Shown here one piece after another: positions 34,261-46,027 of a DNA stretch of 64,000 nt. The stretch comes from Tricholoma matsutake. Its lineage: Eukaryota; Basidiomycota; Agaricomycetes; Agaricales; Tricholomataceae. Each line of letters opens with the position of its first letter. Position 1 is the stretch's first letter. Under the pieces are notes generated by a model that saw only the letters and a list, made by a program, of their open reading frames with translations, had not been told where the DNA came from and made no database searches. The stretch covers positions 2,294,001 to 2,358,000 of the forward strand of contig AP026550.1 in NCBI GenBank assembly GCA_026075535.2, in the 5' to 3' direction. The position numbers and the translations under genes are program-made.

Positions 34261-35695
34261 TGTAAGGGGACTATGGGGGACTAGGGGGGGTGCCCTGTGT
34301 GTTTCTCCTATCTTTTACATTTGTTCTATATTTTTCCTCACTTCATTTCCTTCTATTCTTCATTTTCTATGATTTTTCCAGATTTTATTACTAATTTCCC
34401 TTTCTATCATGTTTGTGCATGTTGACAGTTTTATATTTAGAGGCGGAGCACCCCTTCCAACATCTACCCCTTGGTATGATGTCATTTGGTGGCCTTGATC
34501 TGTCTATCTCTGCCTTTTCTATTTTTAGGTTATTATTTGATTTTTGCCATCTTCACATATACTGGGCATTGGCAAAGGGATCCTTAGAGTTTTCTCCCTT
34601 TGCTAGGTGCGCCCCCAATCCCTGTAATATGTAGTATAATTTTAACTTCGGTGATAGGTCCACTATGGCAGCAGAGCTCTGAAAACAAGAAATCACACTC
34701 AGACACCTCCTTCCCAAAGTCCTATGATTTTGCGAATGCATACAAATGCCTATGAATGCATGAAACAAAGAAACAACACTTCAAAACATTTTGAAAGACT
34801 TCAAACCATTTCAAACAACTTCAGCTGCCATATTCCTATCGTACTGAACCTTGAACACACGTTCCCACCATTACACACACTAACACATCCCATTCCTGTG
34901 ACCACAAACACAAGGAGACACAATGGCTAGCAACTTAGCATGCATCGAGGTGCTTTTCGATGTATTCATGATTTATTGGAACCACAAGACAAGGAGATTT
35001 GATATATCATGTATATGGCACATTTCTTTCTTATCATTTTCTTATTTACTTCGTGATTTCAACACCTTGTTCACTGCCTGACATTTACCACATGTTTTGC
35101 CTCATGGCCTTTTACCTTTTTAGTACTATCTCTCTAAAACATATATAGTTTGGTGTATTTACTGTTGATACAACAAGAAATCATCTTCTCACATCGCCTA
35201 TTGTCTGGCTTAAGGGTTTAACTCTTGAGTTTTAGCTCAGTCTTAGTCCAAACTTGCTCAAGTATTCTGCAAACTATGTTGTTTTGCCACATAGTTTCTT
35301 GAAACTTTTGTCAAATTGTCTATCTACCATGTCATCATCTCTTATCTCACCTTCAACTATTGTCACCCTCTCCTGAACTTGTGAAACCATTTTGGAGATT
35401 CTCGAACTCCTTCACATCGCTGCTAAACTCTTTTGTATTGTTTCAGAACACTTTGTAGTGTTTTGTGTTACTTTGGACGGCTTCACAGAACTTCGCACAG
35501 CCTAATACTGCTTCGCAACATTTTACAGTACATTTACTGGCCTTTGGATAGCATGGTGATATTCAGTACTACCTCACAACCTTACTCTGACTCGTGTTAT
35601 ATCTCCTAAGACCAGTTTAGTTGGTTTTGGTTGAGTTTCCGGGTTGAGCATCATCATCGGATTTCTCTTTGCTAGAGGCTGAGGTTGCCCTTATA
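34261..35695 (+). repeat. LTR-B copy 1 (solo LTR, interrupted by LTR-A)
   Basis: The ends are TGTAAGGGGACTATGGGGGA and GAGGTTGCCCTTATA, with a perfect 5-bp target duplication GTCCA (34256-34260 and 35696-35700). The middle is split by LTR-A copy 3. Sister copies are at 60575-60948 and 62209-62612 in the opposite orientation. It interrupts the gypsy-2 protease. Confidence 0.9.
34652..35656 (+). repeat. LTR-A family copy 3 (solo LTR, 1005 bp)
   Basis: Runs from TGATAGGTCCAC to TTGAGCATCATCA, flanked by TCGG on both sides (34648-34651 and 35657-35660). Taking it out rejoins LTR-B (TTAACTTCGG plus ATTTCTCTTTGC), which the other LTR-B copies confirm. This copy therefore defines the LTR-A ends. 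Confidence 0.88.
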
Positions 35696-36855
35696 GTCCA
35701 GTGACCAGGTACTTCATTGGGAAGTCTCATCCATTGATGTGGAGCCTCCCTTTCATGTATCTTGTGATGGTCCCCTGTTTGTTCAGGGTTCCATCTACAT
35801 TTGTGGCCCTGATGATGCGGCTGTCTTGATCCCTTCTTGTTCAATGAATTTTGAGTCAATAAAAACTCCTCCTGCTCCTGAGTTGAGGAGCACATTTGTT
35901 GCAACATCTTTTCTGCTTTCTGACTCAGCCACCCAAATAGACATGCGCATAGATTGTCTATTCATGGTGGCTAAGAGTACACATTGGACAGCAATTACAG
36001 CAGTGGCTGGTGTTGTGGCAGGCCGCTGATTTAAAAACCCATTTCTTGGAATAAATTGAGAGCTTTCTCTCTCTCTTCCTCCTCTAGTTTAGCCAGCATT
36101 GCCTGGATCTTCTGGTATGTTTTGGCTCCACTCTTCTTTGTGGCAGAGTGGTTTCAGTATGGAGGTGCAAACTGGATCCTCCTGATGTGGGTTCTTTCCT
36201 GTCTTTGTGATCAGACAATCTGTGTCCTGGTTTGTGACAGGTGAAGCATAGCCCCTTTTGGAGGTGCTCCATTTGTTCTTGGTTTGACAACCTATTGATG
36301 TTGAGGGATCCTTGTTCTTTCTTTTGCATTGTGGTTTTCTTGTCATAGTTCTGTGTCTTTCCCAGTATCACCAAGGCTCATTTCCACTGGCCTTCATATT
36401 TTGAGGCTGCTTTAATCCAGCCTTTGAGAGTAGTTGGCACTGTCTCCATGGTGAGCACTCTCTTCAACAGTTCTGGATGCAACCCATCTATGAAATATTC
36501 TATCATTGCAGCATCTTCAGTAATTCCCATCCTGTCTTTTAGGATGTGGAATTTTGCCACATAATCTTTGAGTTCCCCAGACCCTTGTCTGAGGTTCTTT
36601 ATCTCGGTTTTTGCCATTCCAGCATCATCAATTGGTGAGAAGGCCTCCAGGACCTCCTTTCTGAAGTCAGTGTATTCACCAAGCCCTTCAGTTTTGTGTC
36701 AGTTTATGAATGCCTGTGCCCAGGCTGCTGCTGTTCCTTCATTCATGAAGGACAGGGTGAAGATGATCTTTTTCTTATCTGTATCATATATCTGACCATT
36801 TATTCATAGATAAAGGTCAATCTCTTGTAGGAATTTGGCAGTCTTGGTTCGCTGC

Positions 36856-37693
36856 TAGTGTTTAAAGGTCCAGTCCAGTCCAGTTTTTGACTTCCAAATG
36901 GGGCAACTGGCAACCGCAACCGGTCTAGGACCGACCTAGATATTGGAGGACCACAACCGGACCCTTTAGGACTGGTCCTAATCGGTCCATGGACCAAAAA
37001 AAGACTGGTTCAGACTGGTTTTTTGTCGTAAAATTTATTGTGCCAAATAACCCATATGTATCTCAACAAATATGACCATCACCTCATATATATTATATTA
37101 ATGGATAGAGATTGTAATGCTACGTAGACCGATCCAACATTTAAGCAATTCCATCAAGATTTCACTGAGATATGGCCAAAACCGAAAGGACATGCATTCA
37201 AGTTGCAGTTTGTAGTTTGTAATTTGTAGTTTGTAGTTGCACTCATTTGGGCTGTTGTATAGATAAAATCCCATGGTACAGATGATTAGGTGTGTTGTTG
37301 TTACTTTTATGATGCTATATAGCTGTACAAAAAAAATTATAGCTCAGGTAATAAGCAATGCAATCAAAGTTGTTCTGATACAACAAAATATTTGTACAAA
37401 AATGTTTTTGGTCATATCTCAACCAATTCTTGACTGTTTTTGATGATCCAGGGACCGAAAATAAAGGAAATATGTGTGGGAGTAAGGTCTAACACATGTT
37501 GGAATGAGAGACCGGTTGCAACCAGTTTTAACCGGTTTTTCATCGGTCCTACTATATTTTTCAAAACAAAAGACCAGCAACTGGACTGAAAAAGACTGGT
37601 CCATAAATAGACCACTGGTCCAGTCCTAATTGGTCCAGTTCAGTTCAGTTTTGGTCTTTTTTTCAGTCCTACAGACTGGACCTTTAAACACTA
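36856..37693. mobile_element. hAT-like MITE-1, copy B (838 bp)
   Basis: The terminal inverted repeat TAGTGTTTAAAGGTCCAGTC is present at both ends (20 of 20). The 8-bp target duplication is TTCGCTGC at 36848-36855 and TTTGCTGC at 37694-37701 (one C to T change). It splits the gypsy-2 gag frame, which resumes on the far side. No coding capacity is seen. Confidence 0.9.
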
Positions 37694-38094
37694 TTTGCTG
37701 CCCAGAGAAGTTGGTGGGGGCTCAGATTTGGATGTCTTTTGTAGGCATCGTTGGTGCAGTGTGTTCAGTCATTTTGCTGTAAATGTTGTTGATGTTGTCA
37801 AGGGGGTTTAGGAACTGGTTTAATGTTTTGGGTGGGGGTGTGTGTGGTCATTTGAAGTCTTCATCAACAAGGTATTCTCCTTGTTGTCTTTCAGTTGATC
37901 TGTAGAACCAACATTGTGCTGGGGGTGAGTAATGTACTAGTCTTCCATTGTATTGGTACCAAGATGAACCTGGCTGTGGTTCTGCTTCTCTTGGTGGTTG
38001 GTCTGGGGTTTGTCTAAACCCAGGTTGTTGGGCAGTGTTTCGAGATGTATTGCCAACACCTAGGTAGGTGGGCTAGCAGATAGTTTAGGTCTTA

Positions 38095-38335
38095 TGTTAA
38101 AGGTGAAGCCTCAACCACTCAATCTAGCTGGTGTCGTTCCACAAGGTACTTCCTCAGTGGGTCATTTTGCACTAGTCTTACTTGGGGCTTCCAATGCAAG
38201 ATTAATAGTGCACTCTAGCAGGGCTTCTGTGTAGAGTCATTTGGGTTCATGTACTAAGGGGCTTCCTTAATAGTTTTGAGTAAGTTTGCAAGTTTGCTAG
38301 TTAAAGCTGTAGATTGCCTAGATCTAAACTAAGGA
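38095..38335 (-). repeat. LTR-C fragment (second copy)
   Basis: 240 bp match 25435-25677 (GGTGAAGCCTCAACCACTC, GGGCTTCCTTA, GATTGCCTAGATCTAAACTA). It sits just upstream of gypsy-2 gag on the minus strand, where a 5' LTR is expected. The match stops abruptly at 38335, where different DNA begins. Confidence 0.65.
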
Positions 38336-39352
38336 CAAGTTGAGAAATGACGTATATAGGAACTATCTATATCCTAATGGTGGTGGCAGCCATGGAGGGG
38401 AAAAAAATGGCTGGCCAGCCTCTGTGTCTCAGACATTACTCAACTATGCAGCATAATACATCGCCCCAACATAGGTATGAATGGTTATTTGCCTGGCTCT
38501 GTCTTGGTCTCACACATCACATCAGCAACACCAATGGGCTATAAAATCATCAATTCCCTCATTCCTGCAATTGCCAATCTGAGGACTGATCCTGTGTCCT
38601 TTTTTACTATGTTCTCCTATGATATTCTTCAGGAACTTGGTCTGCCATCAATGATAAACTGTGGGGATCTGGATGCATCTGATCACTTCTTTAAAACCAT
38701 TCTATCTAAGTGAGTTGGACAACACCCTACAATTATAGACTCTGCACTGATTGAAGGTGGACAGCTGCCTGAAGACAAATCATAGTCAGAAGTCTTGGCA
38801 TAACTGTCTAGTGCCACCGCCACTGGATTTACCACTCTTTCTTTTGCATCAGAGCAACTGGGGGTTGCTCACCAGTTCTCCATCAAAACAATCCACCCCA
38901 ACCAATGCCCCATCACCATGTACCAATTTAGATGATGATGAAGATGATGTTGCCACCAGTGTACCTCCACCTCCCTTTGTTTCTTCTGCTAATCTATATG
39001 TAATTGATACAAACTACAAACCTCATCTGAAGGTCAACAAAACTTTTCTTCTAGAGGGCAAAGATCAACTGGCAGTTCTCCAGTGGACCAATGCTCATCG
39101 TCAAGCTGCCAAATCTGCTCCTCTAGCCAAAGATGTGGATGACCTGGAGAAAATGGTGAATATGACAGTCATTTCACTCAGTCAATAGTTGGCTTATCAA
39201 TGTATGACAGTTGAAGAAGCAGTTGGAGCATGGCAAGAAAAAATCAGTCAAAGATTACATTAGAATGTTGCCTGGGGATCTAAAAGGGTCTGACATTCAT
39301 CCATCTGCCTGTCTAAGAAAGCTGACATCTGCGATCTTTTTGTAGACAGACG
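38336..39352. other. Plus-strand frames upstream of TET/JBP, unrecognised
   Basis: Open plus frames read TDPVSFFTMFSYDILQELGL (38570-38660) and VIDTNYKPHLKVNKTFLLEG (39000-39060), with a Pro/Asp-rich stretch between. They may be N-terminal exons of the TET/JBP gene or a separate decayed gene. I recognise no domain. Confidence 0.35.
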
Positions 39353-40226
39353 TTGCATTTGAATGGCATAGATGGGCAACCCCTTCTTTTCATATGTCCA
39401 GATATGCCTGCTGAGGTAGATGAACCCATGCTGGATGACCTCCAATGTGTTTTCCAGAATTCTATTCTTGATGTCGACTCAGAAAAGGAGGAAGAAAAGG
39501 AACATAGAGATTCCAACTATCTTGTTTGGTACAACAGATATTTGACTCATGTGAGTGGTCCAAACATATATTGTGAGCTGATTACTGAGTCTTGGGAAGG
39601 GTCATGGTGCACCTATGAATGTTGACATCAATTTAATTCAATGTGAAGGAAAGTGTAAGATGAACACAAGCCAGTTTGTTCTTAGGGCTTCAAAAGAAAT
39701 GAAGGATAATTTGAAGGGGTATCGCCAGCTGGAGACATCATTCCAACCTGTATTTGAATAGCAAAAAGCCAAGGTAAAGATATCCATCATTTGAAGTCTT
39801 GTCACCTTATCATTGACAATACTTCAGTTACAATCTATTCTACCTGAAGGATATGACATTCTGAAGAGATACACCAACATTCTGCCAAATGATGAACAGT
39901 CTCCAGTTTATCCCTTCACTGGATTTGTGGTCAACCTTAATGTTGCCACATGCTGTCACTGGGATAAAGGAGACAAGGATTGGTGTCTGGTTATAGCGGT
40001 CTCTGATTGTGAAGGAGGTGAGATTGTCTTTCACAAGATTGGCCTTGTTGTTCAGCTGAGGAGTGGAGACTGCGTAATTTTTAAATCCTCTGATGTAAGT
40101 CATTTTAATCTTCACTACTACAAAGGTCTCAGGGCTTGTCTGGTTCTCCATTCTGATAAAAGCTTTGAATCTTGGGTCAAAGATAGGAATGGTTGGCAGG
40201 ATCATGATATGTTTTGTGGTACTTAG
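39353..40226 (+). CDS. TET/JBP-family 2OG-Fe(II) dioxygenase (one nonsense codon)
   Basis: Enzymes of this family oxidise 5-methylcytosine or thymine in DNA with Fe(II) and 2-oxoglutarate. Exons end or begin at ...39550, 39600-39773 and 39828-40226, with clean GT-AG introns. Motifs: SNYLVWYNRYLTHGHGAP across the first intron, MNTSQFVLRASKEMKDN, then ILPEGYDILKRYTNILPNDE, SPVYPFTGFVVNLNV, the metal-binding H-x-D in CCHWDKGDKDWCLVIAVSD, GGEIVFHKIGLVVQLRSGDC, and DVSHFNLHYYKGLRACLVLH, holding the distal His and the 2OG-binding Arg. It ends SWVKDRNGW. One TAG (39759) follows VFE, where this family usually has Trp, so TGG to TAG. The active-site residues look intact. It lies 370 bp upstream of a Plavaka transposase gene on the same strand; such pairing with KDZ/Plavaka-type transposons is described for fungal TET/JBP genes. 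Confidence 0.82.
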
Positions 40227-40589
40227 CATAGTCAAATAATAATGTACACTTTATTTTCCTTCATTCTCACTTAAGTCTAGCTCACATCATAAGTTTGTGA
40301 CCTGTTATCACTTTCTTTCTTCAAGAGTCAACTGCTCATCATCAGTGCTGTAGCCAGTGATCAATGATCAATGTTCAACATCAACTGAGGTAGAGTATGA
40401 GAACTTGAAATTATTCACTTGATGCTCAGGTTCTGTCCACTACTAGTGAGTTCTCGATGCCTCATTGTCCATGATGTGGCAAGAAATTCCAGGATAATAT
40501 GTGTATCCAAGCACATTTGAACAGCCAAAGTACCTCCTGTTGCACCCATTTTGATGAATTGGTCATTATTTTGGAAGTAAAAACTGCCT

Positions 40590-41074
40590 GATTCATGAAT
40601 GTCTCAATCTCATATTGGAACCTCTTAAAATTGTGGCCAAAATTGGGATCACGATGTCAAATCCTTTGGGTAATTCCCAATATTGCTTCACACTGCTGGC
40701 AGCATATATTGTTGATACCCCAGAGTCAGCGCTTTTGGCTGGTGTGGCTGGGAAAACATCTTCTGTTATGATGGCCATGTACAAACACTTCAGTGACAAT
40801 TTCCAACATGAACTTTGCACTGCCTCCACAACCCTAGCTCAACTTCAAGCAATTGAATCAAAGGTAGACCCTTGGGACTTGGAAGAGTATATGAAGGTGG
40901 CAAAGGCACTCAGGCTCTGTGGTGTCCATCAGCCATTTTGGACTGACTGGCCAATGTCAGACCCATCAGTCTTTCTGACCCCTGAACCTTTACATCATTG
41001 GCATATGGCATTCTGGTACCATGATACAAAATGGTGTATAAATGCTGTTGGGAGTGCTGAGATTGACTTCCAGT
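40590..41074 (+). pseudogene. Plavaka-type transposase, 5' part
   Basis: The frame reads KIGITMSNPLGNSQYCFTLL, AAYIVDTPESALLAGVAGKT, EYMKVAKALRLCGVHQPFWT, DWPMSDPSVFLTPEPLHHWH and FWYHDTKWCINAVGSAEIDF. These are core blocks of the Plavaka transposase family of Agaricomycetes. It is broken at 41074 by gypsy-1. The expected N-terminal third is not found in 40230-40590, so it was already truncated or lies in frames I could not follow. Confidence 0.8.
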
Positions 41075-41283
41075 TGTAAGCACATGCTGTGTTAGGAGCA
41101 TGCACTTCACTAGAGTCAGACTAAAACTAAGCAGGCAAAAGAGGTGATTTTATAAGTGAGAGATCTCTATTGATGATGATGAAGGTGATGATGGTAAGAA
41201 AGAAAGATGTATCCCTGTCATCCATATTCATCCGAGGATGCAATCCAAGTAGTAAATAAGTGTAAATACATAACATCATTACA
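41075..41283 (-). repeat. Gypsy-1 3' LTR
   Basis: TG...CA ends (plus strand TGTAAGCACATG ... CATCATTACA). Same length as the other LTR; the three differences lie at the positions aligned to TATTC/TATCC and ATCCAAG/ATCTGAG. Confidence 0.95.
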
Positions 41284-41295
41284 CCCTCCCCCCCT
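41284..41295 (-). other. Gypsy-1 polypurine tract
   Basis: Minus strand CCAGGGGGGGAGGG immediately precedes the 3' LTR start TGTAATGATG. This fixes the element's orientation. Confidence 0.85.
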
Positions 41296-41631
41296 GGAAA
41301 ATTAAAAAATATCTTCCAACAGTGTGAAAGGTAAGTGAAAAAAAGGCACGAGCACAGGTGCATGAAAAACCCCAGTGGGGAAAAGCTACCGGTTGGTGGA
41401 CAAAAATAAAAGCTACATACTGCAACTTGAATTCTTCCATGCCAACCAGATGTCCAGTGCCTCGCAGTCTTGCAGCTTGCAACCAGGTAGCCAACAATCT
41501 TCTTCAGGTCCATAGCCATGCCACTTCACCAGGTATTGTGATCCCCTTCCATGCTTTCTCTCCTCCAGGATCTGCTCAATGTAGCACTCATCCTTACCTT
41601 TGATGACTACTGGATCTGGGCACTCCAGTTC

Positions 41632-43139
41632 TCAAGAAGGGAAAAGTCCTTTGTCATTCTCCATGAAAGGCAGCGCCTGAGAAGTGTGGAACATTGGGAA
41701 TGTGTTTGGGTTGTTTGGCATGTCAACTGTGATGGTTGATACTTCAGGTGCTGTCTCTGTAACTAAGTAAGGCCCATTGTATTGTGGCATGAAATTTGCA
41801 ACCTGTTTCTCTCCCTTTGCTTTATAGTCCCAGCACCTGTGTAATGTAGATAGCACCACATGACCACCTTTACTAAAAGGAAAATCATTAGAGCAATGTT
41901 GATCAGCAGAGAGCGCTTGAGAAATCTTAGCACAAAGCATGTTATCCTGCGCTTCCTTGACATCCTGTTGCAGCCTCTCAATCACATCTACTGCTCATAT
42001 ATCTGTGACTTCCCCCTCCAATAATTTTACCAGGGGCGGAATCATGTGGGGGCCATGTCCCATCTATAGTTGAAAGGGGGAGAACCCCGTCGATCTGTTG
42101 ATGGTATTCATGATGTCAAAATGTACCCGACACAGTGCCCTTTTCCACTGAAGCCAGTTGCACTCTATGTGGTAACATAGACATTGGTTTATTGTTTTGT
42201 TGGATCGTTCACTTGTGCCATCCAATTGAGGATGATATGCAGACGACATCTTCAGTTTTACGCCTGTAATCTTGTGTAGAGCCTCCCAGAATTTTGACAT
42301 GAACAGCTTATCACAGTTCAACACAATCTTGAGGGGAAGCCCATTTTTACAGTACCACTCATTGAAAAATAGAACCGCCAATTCCTCAGCAGTGATGTTC
42401 ATATGTGTTGCCATGATTCGTCACTGTTTAATCTGTTAGTAAAGGTTACAATGCAATTGTACCCTTCATCCTCTGGTAAGGGTCCAATGAAGTCTATTGC
42501 CATGGAGTCCCCATGCTGATCTGGGATCAGCAGTGGATGCAAAGGACCCACAGGTTTCTTGGTTGTTGGCTTGTTCCTCTGACAGTCCACACAGCTCAGC
42601 ACATAAGCTAGATCTAGATTTCACTGCATATTTGGCCAGTAAAAGGAGTCACGCAGAGACCTGTATGATTTCATAAATCCAAAGTGTCCTAGGACATCAT
42701 GAGCCAGGTGGAACAATAACTCACACACCAATGACTTCCTCAGGACAATTAGCTGGTCTCCTGCATACAGCAGCCTGTCAACCTTTTTCACTCCATGTGG
42801 CAAGAAAGGTGCACTGAGGAGCTGAGTGCACCAGCTGTCCTCCACATAGCCTGATTGGATGGCATCCAGAAGCTCTTCATCTGCAGATGCCATAAGCGTG
42901 GCAGCAATTGGCTGTGCAGGCAAGGGTAACATTTCTGGCCCTGTCATCACATGGGCACACATGAAAGAAGTTGTCTCTGTCCCTAAGACCATGCCTACCA
43001 AATCACAGTTGTTGGGGGGATATAGAACTGAGGCTGCTTCTTCCACCTCAAAAGACGTGTGTGACAATGCATCAGCAGCGCAATTTTCTTTGCCTTTCAC
43101 ATAAATGATTTTGCAGTCATATTGAGACATGAACTCCAT
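41632..43139 (-). pseudogene. Gypsy-1 integrase and C-terminal domain
   Basis: Reads IYVKGKENCAADALSHTSF (end of RNase H), the HHCC finger region HLAHDVLGHFGFMKSYRSLR...YWPNMQ, CVDCQRNKPTTKKPVGPLHP, the catalytic core DSMAIDFIGPLPEDEGYNC (first D) and LPLKIVLNCDKLFMSKFWEA (second D region, where D-R-D is N-C-D), then SSAYHPQLDGTSERSNKTIN (with the catalytic E), and a C-terminal FSKGGHVVLSTLHRCWDYKA to GPYLVTETAPEVSTITVDMP. Stops and shifts near 42400, 42610 and 41990 break it. Confidence 0.82.
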
Positions 43140-43154
43140 CCACCTAGCCTGGCA

Positions 43155-45096
43155 TCAGCTCAAATCCCATTGGCAGTCAAAATTCTCCAGCATTTTATGG
43201 TCAGTATACACCATGAAAGGCACTCCTATCAGATCAGAGCACCATCTCTGTAACGCACAGATAATCGCCAACATTTCCTTTTCATGCACCGGGTAGTTTA
43301 GTTCCACTCCCTTGAATGTCATTGAATCAAAGGCAACCAGCCATGCTGTCTCCCATGATTCTCCAAAGGACAGTACCACTCCAGACTGGTAATCACTGGC
43401 ATCCATGGTCATGAAAATCTTGTGTCCAGGCATCAGCAAGAAGTCAATCATCATCAAGCATTCATGGCTGACAACCACCCTTTTGATCATGCTGAATGCC
43501 AACTCATGTCTGCTTTCCCAGTCCAGAAAGGACTTGTTACATTCCTTCAACATCAGTTCTGTTAAAATACACATATGTTCAGTGATCTGAGGCAAAAAAG
43601 AGGCCACATATTGGACCAGTCCCAAGAACTGGCGCACTTCCTTTGCCAAACATGGTTGTGGCCACTGCGATATGTGGTCCATCTGCTTAGAGTCTGCTTC
43701 AATCCCTCGAGCAGAGACATGATGACCCAAAAAATTGATCTCCAGCTGGAACAGGTGAGTCTTCTTCAGGTTGCAGTACAGTCCGGCCTCTCTCAGTGCT
43801 GTCAAGATGATCCTGACATTCTCGTGATGCTCTTTGATCGTGTTCAACCAGATCACAATGTTGTCCAAGTAAATATGACAGATCTTCCCAAGCCACTCAT
43901 GCAAGGCAGCCATTACTCATCATTGGTGGATCGCTGGAGCATTCTTCAAACCCATTGGCATAACCATCCATTTGAACAGGCTGAAGAGGGTTGAGACCAC
44001 TGTCAGGGGAATATCCGAGGGCTCCATAGGTGTCTGAAAAAAACTGTTGGTCATATCAATAGTTCCCCAGATCTTACCCTTGGCACAGTCATTCAAGATG
44101 TCATCAATCCTTGGCAGCAGATGGGAATCTGCATAGGGCACGGCATGGGTACAGGTATGGATATGGGATTGCCATACCTGGGCAACACCATACCCTTTTC
44201 CACAGTGTTACGGGTATGTGCAGGTATGCCGGTACCCAGATTTTGGTCAGGTGAGTGATCATCTGTGTTGAGATTTCAAGCTCAGCCCTCAGTTGCCTGC
44301 GGTCACAGTAATATTTTCTTGTTACATGTTACATTCAGTAAGTTTTTTTTTGTTCATTTCTTTTTTTGTAAACTAACTATTTTGTTTCTTTCCTTTCCTA
44401 GGTTGGAATTCCCTTGGAACGACCCCATGCCAACACTGCCACATCATGACAGCACACCACCTGCCCCAGCCTCACAAGCAACTGCTCATGGGGTGGATAG
44501 CAGGTGGAATGACAATGATGACCAGGAGGAGGACCCAAGGACCACCATGATAGCACCCCCAACTGCCACCATGAGCAACTGCTCATGGGGTGGAAACAGG
44601 GATCAAATGATGACTACAGTCAGCACCCCCCCCCTTTCTCGCTGCAAATGTGAGCAGGGGGGTTACTCATTCTGTTCTTGGCAACTACAGGCACCACCCC
44701 CCCTCCCTTGCTCCAAATGCAAGAGGGGGGTCACTTTCTATATATTAATTTAGTGTAATTAGATTATTAAAATACATATTCATATCAATACCCACAAATA
44801 ACCATGGGTAACCCACAAAAACCTGCGGTAACACTGTACCCCTACCTGTGTGAGTATGGTGTTCATGGGTACAGGTAGGGGTATAAGAAAATATACCCGA
44901 GGGTTACCCATGCCATGCCCTAAATCTGCGATGGTGTTTCTGTTCAGCTGTCAGTAATCATTGACCCACCTAGGTAGTACTGATGAATCCACCTTTGGAA
45001 TGATGAAAGCAGGGGATGCATGTGGTGACAAAGAAGGCCTGATATGGCCTGCATCCAGATGTTCCTGGATTAATGTTTCCATGTGTCACAAAACTT
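43155..45096 (-). pseudogene. Gypsy-1 reverse transcriptase / RNase H, split by MITE-2
   Basis: RT begins right of the MITE (about 45000-44931: SPHASPAFIIPK-like text, then a YRQLN...NTIAD block) and continues left of it with [40 protein letters not shown] and [15 protein letters not shown]. The active-site block is CHIYLDNIVIWLNTIKEHHE; Y-L-D-D has become Y-L-D-N. Then come LYCNLKKTHLFQLEINFLGH, FLGLVQYVASFLPQIT, the RNase H start FMTMDASDYQSGVVLSF and ELNYPVHEKEMLAIICALQR, VYTDHKMLENF. A frame break lies near 43915. Confidence 0.85.
44134..44922. mobile_element. hAT-like MITE-2 (789 bp) in gypsy-1
   Basis: The terminal inverted repeat TAGGGCAYGGCATGGGTA matches 17 of 18 at both ends and fits the YARNG rule. 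The 8-bp target duplication is AATCTGCA (44126-44133) and AATCTGCG (44923-44930). Inside there are CCATACC/GGTATGG words, a long T-rich tract, and a plus frame (44265-44753) rich in Thr/Pro with an MSNCSWGG motif that recurs at 60.05 kb. No transposase. Confidence 0.9.
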
Positions 45097-45966
45097 TCAG
45101 GGATATGTGTATGTACATGTTTTGATCATTTGTTCTGCATCTTTGAGTTTGATCTTAGCAGTCACATTCCAGGGTAGTTTCTTGACATGCAGCAGCAGTT
45201 GGAACACATCGGCAAAGTCAGTGAGCATTTGCTTCTCAACCTTCCCAACTTTTTGCTGAAAACTAAGGAGCTCCATGCATTCTTTAATCATTCCAGCCAC
45301 ATCTAGTGGCTTGATCACTTCTGGCACCATTTTTCCATCTGCCAGCTGCTTCTTGCACACGTTGACTAGCTCAGCTAGCATCAGCTTTTTGTTTTTCTTA
45401 GTGTTTGCTATGACTAGTTTTGGGTCAACAACTTTTACATGGCTCTTTGGAGCAGGAGGGTTTAGTAAATTGTAGCCAGTGTTTTTATCAATAGCCATAT
45501 GCTCTTTGAAATCGGTAACAATACAGTTTACAGTAAGGAAGGGCAGTCCAAATAATAGTGGTACACATAAGTTCAGGGTCACAACAGCCTTTACAGTCTG
45601 AGAAGTCCATGCTGAGTTCAGCACATAAGGTGCAATTTTGACATATTCATACAAGTAGCTTTCAGATGAAGTCAAGTTATTAAGAGCCACAGAAATCGGT
45701 AGCAGATCATGAAGGTGGAAGCGGCACAATCTCAGCTTTTCGACAAACACCTCATTGATGAGAATGACATGTGCACCACAGTTGAGCATACTGTTCACTG
45801 TAACCACTTTGTCAGTTCTGGGTCCTGACAACGAGCATGGCCAGTACAGATGTGGAACAGACAGAGGGCTTACCTCTTCCTCTGTCTCAGAACCTGAGCC
45901 CAGCACCATGGAAGGCATCACCGCCCCCATGATGAACAAGTTTTCATCTTCCCCCCAACTCCTCAA
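45097..45966 (-). pseudogene. Gypsy-1 protease and linker
   Basis: A 289-residue frame holds the retropepsin block KVVTVNSMLNCGAHVILINE, where the catalytic Asp of L-D-x-G-A is Asn (L-N-C-G-A), then PYVLNSAWTSQTVKAVVTLN, CVPLLFGLPFLTVNCIVTDF (the expected F-L-G-x-P-F/W flap-C-terminal block), and a linker to FADVFQLLLHVKKLPWNVTA at the RT boundary. Confidence 0.8.
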
Positions 45967-46027
45967 TGTGAGTTGTGGTGCCCACCACCACTCCTACAGG
46001 TCTGCTGCCCGATGGCATGTTGCCTTG

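Larger units (their letters stand above)
33430..38094 (-). pseudogene. Gypsy-2: decayed Ty3/gypsy gag-protease region
   Basis: Minus-strand coding pieces lie between later insertions. Gag: TEHTAPTMPTKDIQI (37770-37700), KIIFTLSFMNEGTAAAWAQA (about 36760), KNLRQGSGELKDYVAKFHIL (36600-36540), and a zinc knuckle CFTCHKPGHRLSDHK (about 36260; CX2CX4HX4H, last Cys replaced by His). Protease: LLNSGAGGVFIDSKF (35905-35860), where the usual catalytic D-S-G is N-S-G. After LTR-B (34261-35695) it continues GKESVILGLPWLQEINPII (34235-34180) and an acidic linker (to 33430). A MITE-1 splits gag at 36856-37693. No RT or integrase is found to the left. Its 5' LTR may be LTR-C at 38095. Confidence 0.75.
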
